The notes under the pieces: generated by a model
What the model saw: the letters and a program-made list of their open reading frames with translations, nothing else
What the model was told of the DNA's origin: nothing
Databases searched by the model: none
Origin: Xanthomonas bromi
GTDB taxonomy: Bacteria > Pseudomonadota > Gammaproteobacteria > Xanthomonadales > Xanthomonadaceae
DNA: 64,000 nt
Direction of reading: 5' to 3'
Assembly: GCF_900092025.1 (NCBI RefSeq)
Contig: NZ_FLTX01000003.1
Span: forward strand, 124,001-188,000
Program-made: the position numbers and the translations under genes
Shown: positions 28,563-37,609 of the stretch, in pieces
Numbering within the stretch: the stretch's first letter is position 1
How the letters are laid out: the number at the start of each line of letters is the position of its first letter

Positions 28563-28586
28563 TTTAATTCCCGATTCCCGATTCCC
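28563..28586. repeat. Short GGGAAT tandem repeat at the oxyR 3' end
   Basis: The plus strand reads ATTCCCGATTCCCGATTCCC, three ATTCCC units with G spacers, ending at the oxyR stop codon. A shorter version is at 13547-13562, also next to the 3' end of a minus-strand gene (rlmM). Confidence 0.6.
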
Positions 28587-29527
28587 TAAGCCGCGACTGC
28601 TTTCGGTCCTGTCGCAGACTGATCCAGCGCGAACAGGCTATCGGGCAATTCCTTGAACAGCTGCGACAGCTGCTCCAGAAACGCGGTCATCGCCGAGCTG
28701 CGTCGCCAGACCATCGCGATCCGGCGGCTGGGCTGCTTGTCTTCGCGGAAGCGGATCAGGCGGATGTTTTCCGAGCGGGCCACCGGCGGTTTGACTGCCA
28801 GCAGCGGCAGCAGGGTCACGCCGACATTGGCGGCCACCATCTGCCGCAGGGTTTCCAGGCTGGTGGCCTGGAATTCGGATTTTTCCATCGCGCCGGCCAG
28901 ATGGCAGACATCCAGCGCCTGTTCGCGCAGGCAGTGGCCATCTTCCAGCAGCAACAGCCGCTGCTCGGACAAATCGTCCAGCGTCATGCTGTCGTGGCGC
29001 GACAGCGGATGACCTTCCGGCACTGCCAGCACGAACGGTTCTTCGAACAGGAATTCGGCATGCAACTGGTCGTCCTGCAATGGCAGCGCCAGCAGTGCGG
29101 CATCCAGGCGGCCTTCGCGCAACTGGTGCATCAACTGGTCGCTCTTTTCTTCGATCAGCAGCAGTTCCAGGCGCGGAAAACGCTCGCGGATGCGCGGCAC
29201 CACATGCGGCAACAGATACGGTGCAAGGGTGGGGAAGATGCCCAGACGCACGGTGCCCGCTTCCGGGTCCTGGCTGCGGCGGGCGGCTTCCTTCATCTGT
29301 TCCACTTCGGCCACGATGCTGCGCGCACGCATCGCGGCTTCGCGGCCGGCCGGAGTCAGCATGACCTTGCGCGGGGCGCGCTCCACCAATGACACGCCAA
29401 GCTCGTCTTCGAGTTTCTTGATCTGGGTGGACAGCGTTGGCTGACTCACGAAACACGCCGTTGCAGCGCGGCCGAAGTGCTTGTGGTCGGCCAGGGCTAC
29501 CAGATATTTCAGGTCACGCAGATTCAT
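28586..29527 (-). CDS. oxyR: Hydrogen-peroxide sensor/regulator OxyR
   Basis: The product is 313 residues starting MNLRDLKYLVAL, with a GAAGGG box 8 bases before ATG 29527. The LysR helix-turn-helix (about 1-60) is followed by the regulatory domain with the redox pair C199 and C208 (GHCLREQALDVCH), the same numbering as in E. coli OxyR. Peroxide forms the disulfide and switches on ahpC, ahpF and catalase genes. It lies 91 bases after ahpF on the same strand; in X. campestris these are known to form an ahpF-oxyR operon separate from ahpC. Confidence 0.96.
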   Translation of the reverse strand: MNLRDLKYLVALADHKHFGRAATACFVSQPTLSTQIKKLEDELGVSLVERAPRKVMLTPAGREAAMRARSIVAEVEQMKEAARRSQDPEAGTVRLGIFPTLAPYLLPHVVPRIRERFPRLELLLIEEKSDQLMHQLREGRLDAALLALPLQDDQLHAEFLFEEPFVLAVPEGHPLSRHDSMTLDDLSEQRLLLLEDGHCLREQALDVCHLAGAMEKSEFQATSLETLRQMVAANVGVTLLPLLAVKPPVARSENIRLIRFREDKQPSRRIAMVWRRSSAMTAFLEQLSQLFKELPDSLFALDQSATGPKAVAA

Positions 29528-29618
29528 ATGCAGCACCCTTCATTGCGGTGACTGGGAACGACGGGAGCGTGCTGCGAGCTTCGCGTCCGGGCTGGCCGGG
29601 CGCGAAGCAGGCGCTCGC

Positions 29619-31211
29619 TCATGCGGCCTGCGCCACAGTGTCGGCAGTGGCCGGTGCGCTGGAGCGGATCAGATGATCGAATGCGCTCAGGGCCGCCTTG
29701 GAACCTTCGCCCATTGCGATCACGATCTGCTTGTACGGCACCGTGGTGGCGTCGCCAGCGGCGAACACGCCAGGCACATCGGTCTGGCCGCGGTCGTCGA
29801 CGATGATCTCGCCGCGCGGCGACAGCGCTACCGTGCCGCGCAGGAATTCGGTGTTGGGCAGCAGGCCGATCTGTACGAACACGCCTTCCAGATCGATGTG
29901 CTGGATATCGCCGCCGGTACGGTCCTTGTAGACCAGGCCGGTCACCTTCTGTCCGTCGCCGAGCACTTCGGTGGTCTGCGCGCTGGTGATGATGCGCACG
30001 TTGTGCAGGCTGCGCACCTTGCGTTGCAGCACTTCATCGGCGCGCAGCTTGTCGTCGAACTCCACCAGCGTGACATGCGCCACGATGCCGGCCAGATCGA
30101 TCGCCGCTTCCACGCCCGAATTGCCGCCGCCGATCACCGCCACGCGCTTGCCCTTGAACAGCGGGCCGTCGCAGTGCGGGCAATAAGCCACGCCCTTGTT
30201 CTTGTACTGATCTTCGCCGGGCACATTCATCTGCCTCCAGCGCGCACCGGTGGACAGGATCACGGTCTTGCTCTTGAGCGAAGCGCCATTGGCCAGCTTG
30301 ATTTCGATCAGGCCATCGGCACCGGCAGGAATCAGCTGCTCGGCGCGCTGCAGATTCATGATGTCCACCTCGTATTGGCGCACGTGCTGCTCGAGCGCGG
30401 CGGCCATCTTCGGGCCTTCGGTTTCCGGCACGGAAATGAAGTTTTCGATCGACATGGTGTCCAGCACCTGCCCACCGAACCGTTCGGCGGCCACACCGGT
30501 GCGGATGCCCTTGCGTGCGGCGTACACGGCTGCTGCCGCGCCAGCCGGGCCACCGCCGACTACCAGCACATCGAACGCGTCTTTCGCTGCGAGTTTCGCC
30601 GCATCGCGCTTGGCAGCGTTGGTGTCGAGCTTGGCGACGATCTGCTCCAGCGTCATGCGGCCCTGGTCGAACAGCTCGCCGTTCAAGTACACGGTGGGCA
30701 CCGACATGATCTGACGGGTTTCCACTTCGTCCTGGAACCAGGCACCGTCGATGGCGACGTGTTTGATGCGCGGGTTGAGCACGGCCGCCAGGTTCAACGC
30801 CTGCACGACGTCCGGGCAATTCTGGCACGACAGCGAGAAATAGGTTTCGAACTGGTAATCGCCATCCAGGTGCTGCACCTGCTCGATCAGTTCGGCAGCC
30901 GCCTTGGACGGGTGGCCACCCACCTGCAGCAGCGCCAGCACCAGCGAGGTGAATTCGTGGCCCATCGGCAAGCCGGCAAAGCGCAGCGAAATGTCCTGGC
31001 CCGGCGTGGTCAGCGCGAACGACGGCTTGCGCTGGTTGTCGTCGCGGTGGATGTCCAGGCTGATCTTGTCCGACAGCAGTACCAATTCTTCCAGCAGTTC
31101 GAGCATTTCGCGCGAGCCGGGACTGTCGTCGATCGAGGAGTTGATTTGAATCGGCCGCGTCACCCGTTCCAGGTAGGCGGTCAGCTGGGTCTTGAGATTG
31201 GCATCCAACAT
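29619..31211 (-). CDS. ahpF: Alkyl hydroperoxide reductase subunit F
   Basis: The product is 530 residues, starting [10 protein letters not shown] at ATG 31211 with a GGAG box; longer upstream frames are artefacts. The N-terminal tandem thioredoxin-like domain has the active CQNC (129-132). The C-terminal thioredoxin-reductase-like part has the FAD site [20 protein letters not shown], the redox CPHC and the NADH site [13 protein letters not shown]. It passes electrons from NADH through FAD and two disulfides to AhpC. The position between ahpC and oxyR is conserved in Xanthomonas. Confidence 0.97.
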   Translation of the reverse strand: MLDANLKTQLTAYLERVTRPIQINSSIDDSPGSREMLELLEELVLLSDKISLDIHRDDNQRKPSFALTTPGQDISLRFAGLPMGHEFTSLVLALLQVGGHPSKAAAELIEQVQHLDGDYQFETYFSLSCQNCPDVVQALNLAAVLNPRIKHVAIDGAWFQDEVETRQIMSVPTVYLNGELFDQGRMTLEQIVAKLDTNAAKRDAAKLAAKDAFDVLVVGGGPAGAAAAVYAARKGIRTGVAAERFGGQVLDTMSIENFISVPETEGPKMAAALEQHVRQYEVDIMNLQRAEQLIPAGADGLIEIKLANGASLKSKTVILSTGARWRQMNVPGEDQYKNKGVAYCPHCDGPLFKGKRVAVIGGGNSGVEAAIDLAGIVAHVTLVEFDDKLRADEVLQRKVRSLHNVRIITSAQTTEVLGDGQKVTGLVYKDRTGGDIQHIDLEGVFVQIGLLPNTEFLRGTVALSPRGEIIVDDRGQTDVPGVFAAGDATTVPYKQIVIAMGEGSKAALSAFDHLIRSSAPATADTVAQAA

Positions 31212-31366
31212 GGAGAACTCCTGGGAATGGGCAAGGGGAAGACGTGGCGTCGCTGCAATCAGATGCAGGTCGCCGGGGAGGAGGAGATGAACCGCAGCCG
31301 GCGCGATGTCGGGAATGCGTGCTGGCGATGGCTGGCGGGCAGCCCGGCACCGGCTCCGGTTCACCC

Positions 31367-31414
31367 CCGGCCCGTACTGGGCCGGAGATGCTCCGATCTG
31401 ACGACAGATCGGAG
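31367..31414 (-). terminator. Double stem-loop between ahpC and ahpF
   Basis: Two perfect hairpins lie 13 bases after the ahpC stop. CTCCGATCTG/CAGATCGGAG (31391-31400 and 31405-31414) has an ACGA tetraloop with ten pairs, and CCGGCCC/GGGCCGG (31367-31373 and 31379-31385) has a five-base loop. There is no strong T-run. They probably reduce or end the abundant ahpC message before ahpF, consistent with the separate transcripts known in Xanthomonas. Confidence 0.6.
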
Positions 31415-31426
31415 GTGACAGCCGGC

Positions 31427-31990
31427 TTAGATCTTGCCGACCAGGTCCAGCGACGGAGCCAGGGTCTTGGCGCCTTCCTTCCACTTGGCCGGGCAGACCT
31501 GGCCAGGATTGTTGGCCACGAACTGCGCTGCGGTCAGCTTGCGCAGCGTCTCGGTGACGTCGCGGGCGATCGCGTTGTCGTGGATTTCCAGGGTCTTGAT
31601 GACGCCTTCCGGATTGATGATGAAGGTGCCGCGCAGGGCCAGGCCTTCTTCTTCGATATGCACGCCGAATGCGCGGGTCAGCTTGTGGGCCGGGTCGCCG
31701 ATCAGCGGGAACTTCGCCTTGCCCACGGCCGGGGAGGTTTCGTGCCAGACCTTGTGCGAGAAATGCGTGTCGGTGGTGACGATGTACACCTCGGCGCCGG
31801 CCTTCTGGAAGGCAGCATAGTTGTCGGCGGCGTCTTCCACTTCGGTCGGGCAGTTGAACGTGAATGCGGCCGGCATGAAGATCAGCACCGACCACTTGCC
31901 CTTCAGGCTGGCTTCGGTGACTTCGATGAAGTTGCCATTGTGGTACGCATTCGCCTTGAACGGCTGGACCTGAGTGTTGATGAGAGACAT
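31427..31990 (-). CDS. ahpC: Alkyl hydroperoxide reductase subunit C (2-Cys peroxiredoxin)
   Basis: The product is 187 residues, matching bacterial AhpC exactly. The peroxidatic C47 is in [11 protein letters not shown] and the resolving C166 is in [11 protein letters not shown]. The GGLG-like and C-terminal helix features that make AhpC over-oxidation sensitive are suggested by the [12 protein letters not shown] region. It reduces peroxides and peroxynitrite and is re-reduced by AhpF. An OxyR site and a consensus-like promoter lie just upstream. Confidence 0.97.
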   Translation of the reverse strand: MSLINTQVQPFKANAYHNGNFIEVTEASLKGKWSVLIFMPAAFTFNCPTEVEDAADNYAAFQKAGAEVYIVTTDTHFSHKVWHETSPAVGKAKFPLIGDPAHKLTRAFGVHIEEEGLALRGTFIINPEGVIKTLEIHDNAIARDVTETLRKLTAAQFVANNPGQVCPAKWKEGAKTLAPSLDLVGKI

Positions 31991-32037
31991 TGCGTTTCCT
32001 CGTGCGATGAAAAGGGGCTGGGGATGGAACAGTCGCC

Positions 32038-32066
32038 ATGGTAGGCAGGACCGATAGATTCCTCAA
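32038..32066 (-). promoter_or_regulatory. Predicted ahpC promoter
   Basis: On the minus strand TTGAGG (32066-32061) and TACCAT (32043-32038) are separated by exactly 17 bases. The -35 box directly abuts the OxyR site. The start of transcription would fall near 32031, about 40 bases before the ahpC ATG. Confidence 0.6.
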
Positions 32067-32103
32067 ATCGATTGATGGAATTGCATAAATAGGCTTAGGC
32101 TAT
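32067..32103. promoter_or_regulatory. OxyR binding site upstream of ahpC
   Basis: The known OxyR consensus is two ATAG-N7-CTAT units seven bases apart. Here ATAGGCTTAGGCTAT (32089-32103) is a perfect unit. After exactly seven bases a degraded second unit, ATCGATTGATGGAAT (32067-32081), follows. The site ends at the -35 box, the expected place for activation through RNA polymerase contact. Confidence 0.75.
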
Positions 32104-32191
32104 CGAATCTTCAGGCGGCATCCGGCACAACCCCGGCGTACGCCATGGTCGATAATGGTCAGCCGATATTGCGCATCAATGAACAGCCCGT

Positions 32192-33046
32192 ATGTCCGAC
32201 GAACTCGCTGCTATTCCCGCCGATCAGCAGCTACGACGGGCTGCCGAGCGGATTGAGCGCTGCGATGCCGAAGCGCTGCTGCTGCATGCGCTGGGGCGTG
32301 ATCGCGCCTGGTTGTTCATGCACGGGCGCGATGTGGTGCCTCTATCGGTGGCGCAGGCCTTCGAGGCCCTGGTGCAGCGCCGTGAGGCCGGCGAGCCGGT
32401 GGCCTATCTGATCGGCTCGCGCGGTTTCTGGACGCTGGAGCTGGAAGTCTCGCCGGCGACGCTGATCCCGCGCCCCGACACTGAAGTTCTGGTCGAACGG
32501 GCGCTGGAGCGGCTGGACCATGCCGCTGGCCGCCGGGTGGCCGATCTGGGGACCGGCAGTGGCGCGATCGCCCTGGCCATCGCCAGCGAACGCCCGCAGG
32601 CGCAGCTGATCGCCACCGATGCCAGTGCGGCCGCGCTCGCCATCGCGCGGCGCAACGCCGATCGTCATCGCCTGGCGAACGTGCAGTTCCGCCACGGCAG
32701 TTGGTTCGTTCCGCTGGCAGGCGAGCGCTTCGACCTGATCGCCAGCAACCCGCCGTATATCGCCGCCGGCGACCCGCACCTGGCGCAGGGCGATCTGCGC
32801 CACGAGCCGGCCAGCGCACTGGCCTCCGGTAGCGACGGGCTGGAGGACATCCGCCGGATCGTGGCCGATGCACCGGCGCATCTGTGCAACGGCGGGTGGC
32901 TGCTGCTCGAACATGGCTGGGATCAGGGCGAGGCGGTGGCCGAGCTGCTGCGCGCGCGTGGGTTTGCGCAGGTCGCCACGCACCAGGACCTTGAGCAGCG
33001 CGACCGGGTGAGCCTGGGTTGCTGGGAAACCGCTGCCATGGGCTGA
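32192..33046 (+). CDS. prmC: Peptide-chain release factor N5-glutamine methyltransferase PrmC
   Basis: The product is 284 residues. The helical N-terminal domain binds the release factor ([18 protein letters not shown]). The methyltransferase domain has the SAM motif [14 protein letters not shown] (about 117-130) and the catalytic NPPY at 186-189. It methylates the glutamine of the GGQ motif in RF1 and RF2, which is needed for efficient termination. Here it stands alone and diverges from ahpC, not in the usual prfA-prmC pair. Confidence 0.93.
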   Translation: MSDELAAIPADQQLRRAAERIERCDAEALLLHALGRDRAWLFMHGRDVVPLSVAQAFEALVQRREAGEPVAYLIGSRGFWTLELEVSPATLIPRPDTEVLVERALERLDHAAGRRVADLGTGSGAIALAIASERPQAQLIATDASAAALAIARRNADRHRLANVQFRHGSWFVPLAGERFDLIASNPPYIAAGDPHLAQGDLRHEPASALASGSDGLEDIRRIVADAPAHLCNGGWLLLEHGWDQGEAVAELLRARGFAQVATHQDLEQRDRVSLGCWETAAMG

Positions 33047-33409
33047 CGGTAGCACCGGCCAGCTTCAGTGCCAGAGGTTCCGCTGGCGTGAGTGCCGGAA
33101 CGCCGAGCGCGGGCCTTTCGACAGCGCATGGGTGTGCAAAGCGGCAGGATGCGCAGACTGCAGATGCGCGGCTCCACCACGCTGGCCGTTTGAGCACGCA
33201 CGCTGGTGGCGCGCCATGGCCCACTGTCCGGCCAGGTCGATAGGTGGCGGTACCGGTCACGTGTTGCGCGGCAAATGGTGCTGCCAGCCATCTCGGCGCA
33301 ACGCCCCGGTGATGGAGCACGACATCTGCCGTTACCCGGCACGGTCCGCCGCAGGCAGTGCCTCCCGCCGCCGGCCGATACAATGCGGGTTTTCGCCCAG
33401 GACCGACGC
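33047..33409. other. Intergenic region, no gene recognised
   Basis: About 360 bp between prmC and pip. It is GC-rich with no credible coding frame and presumably contains the pip promoter. No hairpin or repeat stands out. Confidence 0.4.
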
Positions 33410-34351
33410 ATGCGCACGCTCTATCCCGACATCGCCCCCTACGAGCAGGGCAGCCTGAAGGTCGACGACCGCCACACGCTGTATTTCGAACAGTGCGGCA
33501 ACCCGCAAGGCAAGCCAGTGGTGATGTTGCATGGCGGCCCTGGCGGTGGGTGCAACGCCAAGATGCGGCGTTTCCACGACCCGGCCAAGTACCGCATCGT
33601 GCTGTTCGATCAGCGCGGTTCCGGCCGGTCCACGCCGCATGCCGATCTGGTCGACAACACCACCTGGGATCTGGTGGCCGATATCGAACGGCTGCGGACG
33701 CATCTGGGCATCGACCGCTGGCAGGTGTTCGGCGGCAGCTGGGGCTCCACGCTGGCGCTGGCCTATGCGCAGACCCATCCGCAGCAGGTCACCGAGCTGG
33801 TGCTGCGCGGCATCTTCCTGCTGCGTCGCTTCGAGTTGGAATGGTTTTATCAGCAAGGCGCCAGCCGGCTGTTCCCGGATGCCTGGGAGCATTACGTCAA
33901 CGCGATTCCACCGGTGGAACGCGCAGACTTGATGTCCGCGTTTCACCGTCGCCTCACCAGCGATGACGAGGCCACGCGTCTGGCGGCAGCCAAGGCCTGG
34001 AGCGTGTGGGAAGGCGCCACCAGCTTCCTGCATGTGGATCAGGACTTCGTCACCGGACACGAGGACGCGCACTTCGCTCTGGCGTTCGCGCGCATCGAGA
34101 ACCATTACTTCGTCAACGGTGGTTTCTTCGAGGTCGAAGACCAGTTGCTGCGCGACGCGCACCGCATTGCCGACATTCCCGGTGTGATCGTGCACGGCCG
34201 CTACGACGTGGTGTGCCCGCTGCAAAGTGCTTGGGACCTGCACAAGGTATGGCCGAAGGCGCAATTGCAGATCAGCCCGGCCGCTGGGCATTCGGCCTTC
34301 GAGCCGGAAAACGTCGATGCATTGGTGCGTGCGACCGATGGGTTTGCGTAA
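33410..34351 (+). CDS. pip: Proline iminopeptidase
   Basis: The product is 313 residues, the length of the crystallised X. campestris enzyme. The alpha/beta-hydrolase oxyanion segment VVMLHGGPGGGCN and the nucleophile elbow FGGSWGS with Ser110 are present. The remaining triad members lie in HGRYDVVCPL (Asp) and AAGHSAFEPE (His). It removes N-terminal proline from peptides in the cytoplasm. The chosen ATG at 33410 gives the native MRTLYPDIAPYEQG start; a nearer upstream ATG (MRVFAQDRR) is possible but unlike homologues. Confidence 0.95.
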   Translation: MRTLYPDIAPYEQGSLKVDDRHTLYFEQCGNPQGKPVVMLHGGPGGGCNAKMRRFHDPAKYRIVLFDQRGSGRSTPHADLVDNTTWDLVADIERLRTHLGIDRWQVFGGSWGSTLALAYAQTHPQQVTELVLRGIFLLRRFELEWFYQQGASRLFPDAWEHYVNAIPPVERADLMSAFHRRLTSDDEATRLAAAKAWSVWEGATSFLHVDQDFVTGHEDAHFALAFARIENHYFVNGGFFEVEDQLLRDAHRIADIPGVIVHGRYDVVCPLQSAWDLHKVWPKAQLQISPAAGHSAFEPENVDALVRATDGFA

Positions 34352-34360
34352 GTGATACAG

Positions 34361-34394
34361 GCGCATCGACCAGAGTTCGCTCCGGTCGATGTGC
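34361..34394. terminator. Stem-loop downstream of pip
   Basis: GCGCATCGACCAGAG (34361-34375) pairs with CTCCGGTCGATGTGC around a TTCG tetraloop, with one internal mismatch and one wobble pair. It starts 10 bases after the pip stop. There is no clear T-run, so termination is likely but not certain. Confidence 0.55.
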
Positions 34395-34549
34395 GTGAGC
34401 AATCTGCAAGATGCGCCCAAGCATGCATGCCATAGGAACGCGCTGGCGCGCGATGCAGCATGTCCGGCAAGGCTTCATTGTGCGCCAGCGTGCTAATGCA
34501 GACTGCGGATGTTCGACGCGTCAGCGATGCAGCCGCTCAGCGCGGATGC

Positions 34550-35344
34550 TCAACGCACCCGTAATGCATCCGCCAGCGGCAGGATGCGCGCCAGGCGCGC
34601 TGCCCAGGCCTGTTGTCCGGCCGCATCGGCAATCAGGTCCTGGCGGATTTCCAGCTCCACGTGCAGCAGGCCGCGGCCTTCGCCATACACCGGGATGGCG
34701 TAATCGGTGGCGTCGCTGACCGCATACGGCTGGTTGTCGCCCACCACCAGGTCGGGTTCGTCACGCAACGCCTGCAACAGGCGATGCGCCAGCCGCGTAT
34801 CGCGGTGGTACAGCACGCCGGCATGCCAGGGCCGCGCAGTGCCGGCCATGACCGGGGTGAAGCTGTGCATCGACACCAACACCGTGGGTTGATTGCGCTG
34901 TGCACGTGCATCCAGTTCGGCGGCAATGCGTGCGTGATACGGCACGAAGATCGCGTCGATACGGTGCTGGCGGTCGCTGGCCGTGAGGTGCTGGTTGCCC
35001 GGAACCGGCGTGCCGTCGCTGACGGGCGGCATCAAGCTGGGGGCGTCGTGCGGGCGGTTGCAATCGATCACCAGACGCGAATAGGTCTGGGCGATGGCGA
35101 AGGCATCCAGCGCATCGGCCAATAAACGGGTGACTTCCGCGATGCCGATATCCCAGCCGATATGGCGGTCCAGTTCGTGCTGCGGCAGGCCCAGGTTGGC
35201 CAACCGCGCCGGCACGCGCTGGCCGGCATGGTCGGCGATCAACAGCCATGACGATGCCGCCTGCGGGTTGTACACAGTCAATGGCGCCGGATCGTCGGCA
35301 CCAAGCAATGGCTCGATTGCTGCATCAACCACGCGGGGTGCCAT
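34550..35344 (-). CDS. N-formylglutamate amidohydrolase family protein
   Basis: The product is about 264 residues from ATG 35344; a GTG two to four codons later is also possible. Family features are LLIADHAGQRVPARLANLGL, HIGWDIGIAEVTRLLADAL, SRLVIDCNRPHDAPSLMPPVSDGT and VLVSMHSFTPVM, which include the conserved His, Asp and Arg of N-formylglutamate deformylase (HutG2-like). Orphan homologues outside hut operons probably hydrolyse other N-acyl amino acids. Its start overlaps the end of the Nudix gene by about 20 bases, making it the last gene of a four-gene overlapping operon. Confidence 0.8.
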   Translation of the reverse strand: MAPRVVDAAIEPLLGADDPAPLTVYNPQAASSWLLIADHAGQRVPARLANLGLPQHELDRHIGWDIGIAEVTRLLADALDAFAIAQTYSRLVIDCNRPHDAPSLMPPVSDGTPVPGNQHLTASDRQHRIDAIFVPYHARIAAELDARAQRNQPTVLVSMHSFTPVMAGTARPWHAGVLYHRDTRLAHRLLQALRDEPDLVVGDNQPYAVSDATDYAIPVYGEGRGLLHVELEIRQDLIADAAGQQAWAARLARILPLADALRVR

Positions 35345-35876
35345 CCAGTGCATGATCGACCAGATACAGCCCGGCCCACAGCTTGGGGTCCATCTGATAG
35401 CCCTCGGCCATCTTCTGCACCAGCCAGGCGCCGACCTGCGCGCGCGGGATTTCGTGCACCGTGATGTCTTCGCTGGCATCGCCGCCACCGGCGCCGACCT
35501 TGCGCAGGCCGGTCGCGCGCACGAAGGCGATCTTCTCGCTGCTGGCGCCGGCCGAGGTGGGGCCGATCATCAGCACTTCGGCATGCGCTGCAGTCCAGCC
35601 GGTTTCTTCTTCCAGTTCGCGAATGGCCGACAGTTCGATCGACTCATCGGCATGCACATCGCCCACCAGACCGGCCGGCATTTCGATGGTGCGCGCTTGC
35701 AGCGGCACGCGGAACTGTTCGACGAACAACATCGCATCGTCCGGCGTCACCGCCACGATGATCGCGGCCAGGCCACCGGCATGCACGCGCTCGGAATACT
35801 CCCAGGTGCCACGCACGACCATGCGCTGATACTTGCCTTCGTAGACCACGGTGGGCGGGGTGTCGTGTCGGTTCAT
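35325..35876 (-). CDS. Nudix hydrolase (ADP-ribose pyrophosphatase-like)
   Basis: The product is 183 residues. The Nudix box is complete, from GLVGDVHADE to AIRELEEETGW, and is preceded by VEQFRVPLQARTIEMPAG, which is typical of the ADP-ribose/GDP-mannose (NudF/NudK) branch. It cleaves nucleoside diphosphates linked to another group. Its ATG overlaps the upstream exonuclease stop by four bases (ATGA), so the two are translationally coupled. Confidence 0.87.
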   Translation of the reverse strand: MNRHDTPPTVVYEGKYQRMVVRGTWEYSERVHAGGLAAIIVAVTPDDAMLFVEQFRVPLQARTIEMPAGLVGDVHADESIELSAIRELEEETGWTAAHAEVLMIGPTSAGASSEKIAFVRATGLRKVGAGGGDASEDITVHEIPRAQVGAWLVQKMAEGYQMDPKLWAGLYLVDHALDGTPRG

Positions 35877-36859
35877 GGATGCGGACCTTGTGCAAGGGAA
35901 ACAGGAGGAGACGGTGCGGGTGCGCCAGTGCTGGCTGCCAACAGACGGCGGCGTGTAAACGGACCGAAGCGCAGGCTTTCGCACAACCTGGCCAGCATGT
36001 CTGCATCGGCTGTTGCACGTGTGAAGCCGGTCTCGGTGAGCGCCAGCGGCGCGTCGAGCGCGATGGTGGTGAGTCGCCGCCACAGCAGCGCATGTTCGCG
36101 TTGCTCGCGCAGCCGCACCGCCATTTGCGCCGCGCCGCGCAGGCGCAGGAATGGAATTTCGTCGATGCGTTCCAACAGCGCATCCAGGCTGCCGAAGTGC
36201 GCCAACAGCACCGCCGCCGATTTGGCGCCGATGCCGGTGACGCCGGGGATGTTGTCGATGGCATCGCCGCACAACGCCAGGTAGTCGGCAATCTGGTGCG
36301 CATGCACACCATGGCGCGCCTTCACCCCGTGCATGCCCCAGCGCTGGTTGCGTGCGTAGTCCCACTGTTCGTCATGTTCGAGCAGCAACTGCGACAGATC
36401 TTTGTCGGCCGACACGATCACCCCGCGCAGACCATGCGCACGCACGCTGTGCAGCGCGCTGCCGATCAAGTCGTCGGCCTCGTAATCGCGGTGGGCCAGC
36501 ACGCTCAGCCCGAGCGCGGCGCACAGCGCCTTGCAATGCGCGAACTGGCGGCGCAACGCATCCGGCGCAGGCGTGCGGTTGGCCTTGTAGTCCGGGTAGA
36601 TCGCATGCCGGAAACAGCTGTCGAGCGCCTCGTCGAAGGCGATGGTGATGTGCTGCGGGTCTTCGCGTTCGAGCAAGTCCAGCAGAAAACGCGCAAACCC
36701 GTGCACCGCATTGGTCGGCCAGCCCTGCGCGTCCTGGAATTCGTCCGGGATGGAATGCCAGGCACGAAACACGTACAAGCTGGCGTCCACCAGATACAGC
36801 GGGGTTGGGCGCTGGATTGGCAACGGGGCAGCGTCGAGCGGGATGGACGGTGTGGTCAC
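35873..36859 (-). CDS. 5'-3' exonuclease / flap endonuclease (Xni-like)
   Basis: The product is 328 residues. The start is GTG 36859, which overlaps the nitroreductase stop as GTGA; longer frames run into that gene. The N-terminal PIN-like nuclease core has LYLVDASLYVFRAWHS, IAFDEALDSCFRHAIYPDYK and YEADDLIGS, carrying the metal-binding acidic residues. The H3TH domain follows with GDAIDNIPGVTGIGAKSA. It resembles the 5' nuclease domain of PolA and the stand-alone ExoIX/Xni. It probably processes flaps or RNA-DNA junctions. Confidence 0.86.
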   Translation of the reverse strand: MTTPSIPLDAAPLPIQRPTPLYLVDASLYVFRAWHSIPDEFQDAQGWPTNAVHGFARFLLDLLEREDPQHITIAFDEALDSCFRHAIYPDYKANRTPAPDALRRQFAHCKALCAALGLSVLAHRDYEADDLIGSALHSVRAHGLRGVIVSADKDLSQLLLEHDEQWDYARNQRWGMHGVKARHGVHAHQIADYLALCGDAIDNIPGVTGIGAKSAAVLLAHFGSLDALLERIDEIPFLRLRGAAQMAVRLREQREHALLWRRLTTIALDAPLALTETGFTRATADADMLARLCESLRFGPFTRRRLLAASTGAPAPSPPVSLAQGPHP

Positions 36860-37431
36860 GGGGTCCAGTCGCGCAGCAACGCACGCGGGTCCGGACGCTC
36901 GCGCTCGGGCACCTGCATGCGTGGCGTGCCGATATGGATGAAGCCGGCGATACGTTCGTTGTCTTCCAGGCCCAGATACCCGGTGACCGCCGGGTCGTAG
37001 GCCATCCACGCGCTCAACCACTGCGCGCCGAAGCCATGCGCCTGCGCGGCCTGCAACAACGCGAAACACACGCAGCCGGCGGTCAACAGCTGCTCCTGCA
37101 CGGGCACCTTGTGTTCTGGGCGCAGCGAGGCAATCACCACGATGACCAGCGGCGCGTCGCTGAAGCGTCCACGTTCCTTGGCGATGGCCGACGGCGATGC
37201 CAGCGGGTCGGCGGCCAGGGTGCGCTCGACGAGGAAATTGCCCAGCGCGTCCCGCGCATCGCCGCTGATGCGCAGAAAGCGGAAGGGCACCAGCTTGCCG
37301 TGGTCGGGCACGCGCACGGCCGAGGTGAGCATGCGCAGCAGGGTGTCTTCATCCGGCCCGGGCGCGCCGAGTTGTTTGGAGGGAACCGAACGGCGCGCGT
37401 CCAGCGCCTGGAGCGAATACGGTGCGTGCAT
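36856..37431 (-). CDS. Nitroreductase family protein (YdjA-like)
   Basis: The product is 191 residues from ATG 37431 (MHAPYSLQALDARRSVPSKQ); the TTG six codons upstream is less likely. FMN-binding elements are the N-terminal RRSVPSKQLG, DHGKLVPFRFL and the C-terminal GLEDNERIAGFIHIGTPR. It is a small flavin-dependent NAD(P)H oxidoreductase acting on nitro- or quinone-like compounds. It is the first gene of the overlapping operon leading into the exonuclease, Nudix and amidohydrolase genes. Confidence 0.87.
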   Translation of the reverse strand: MHAPYSLQALDARRSVPSKQLGAPGPDEDTLLRMLTSAVRVPDHGKLVPFRFLRISGDARDALGNFLVERTLAADPLASPSAIAKERGRFSDAPLVIVVIASLRPEHKVPVQEQLLTAGCVCFALLQAAQAHGFGAQWLSAWMAYDPAVTGYLGLEDNERIAGFIHIGTPRMQVPERERPDPRALLRDWTP

Positions 37432-37609
37432 GATTTCGGATCGGGGCAATGAGGCATTGAATTATAGACGGCCCCTTCCCAACGCTCGCCGCATCATGAC
37501 TTGCCGCGGCCAGTGTCCCCTGCGGCCAAGCTCCCCGTGCCTGTGCAGTGCGTTGTCCGACGATCCAGTTTGTGCCCCCGGAACGCTGCCCAGCCGCAAC
37601 CTGGATCCG

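Noticed and set aside
29619-32066. An 815-codon open frame covering ahpF and ahpC together
   Set aside because: Only the part from 31211 downward is AhpF; the rest is an out-of-frame reading through ahpC and the hairpin region, with no homology and no ribosome site.
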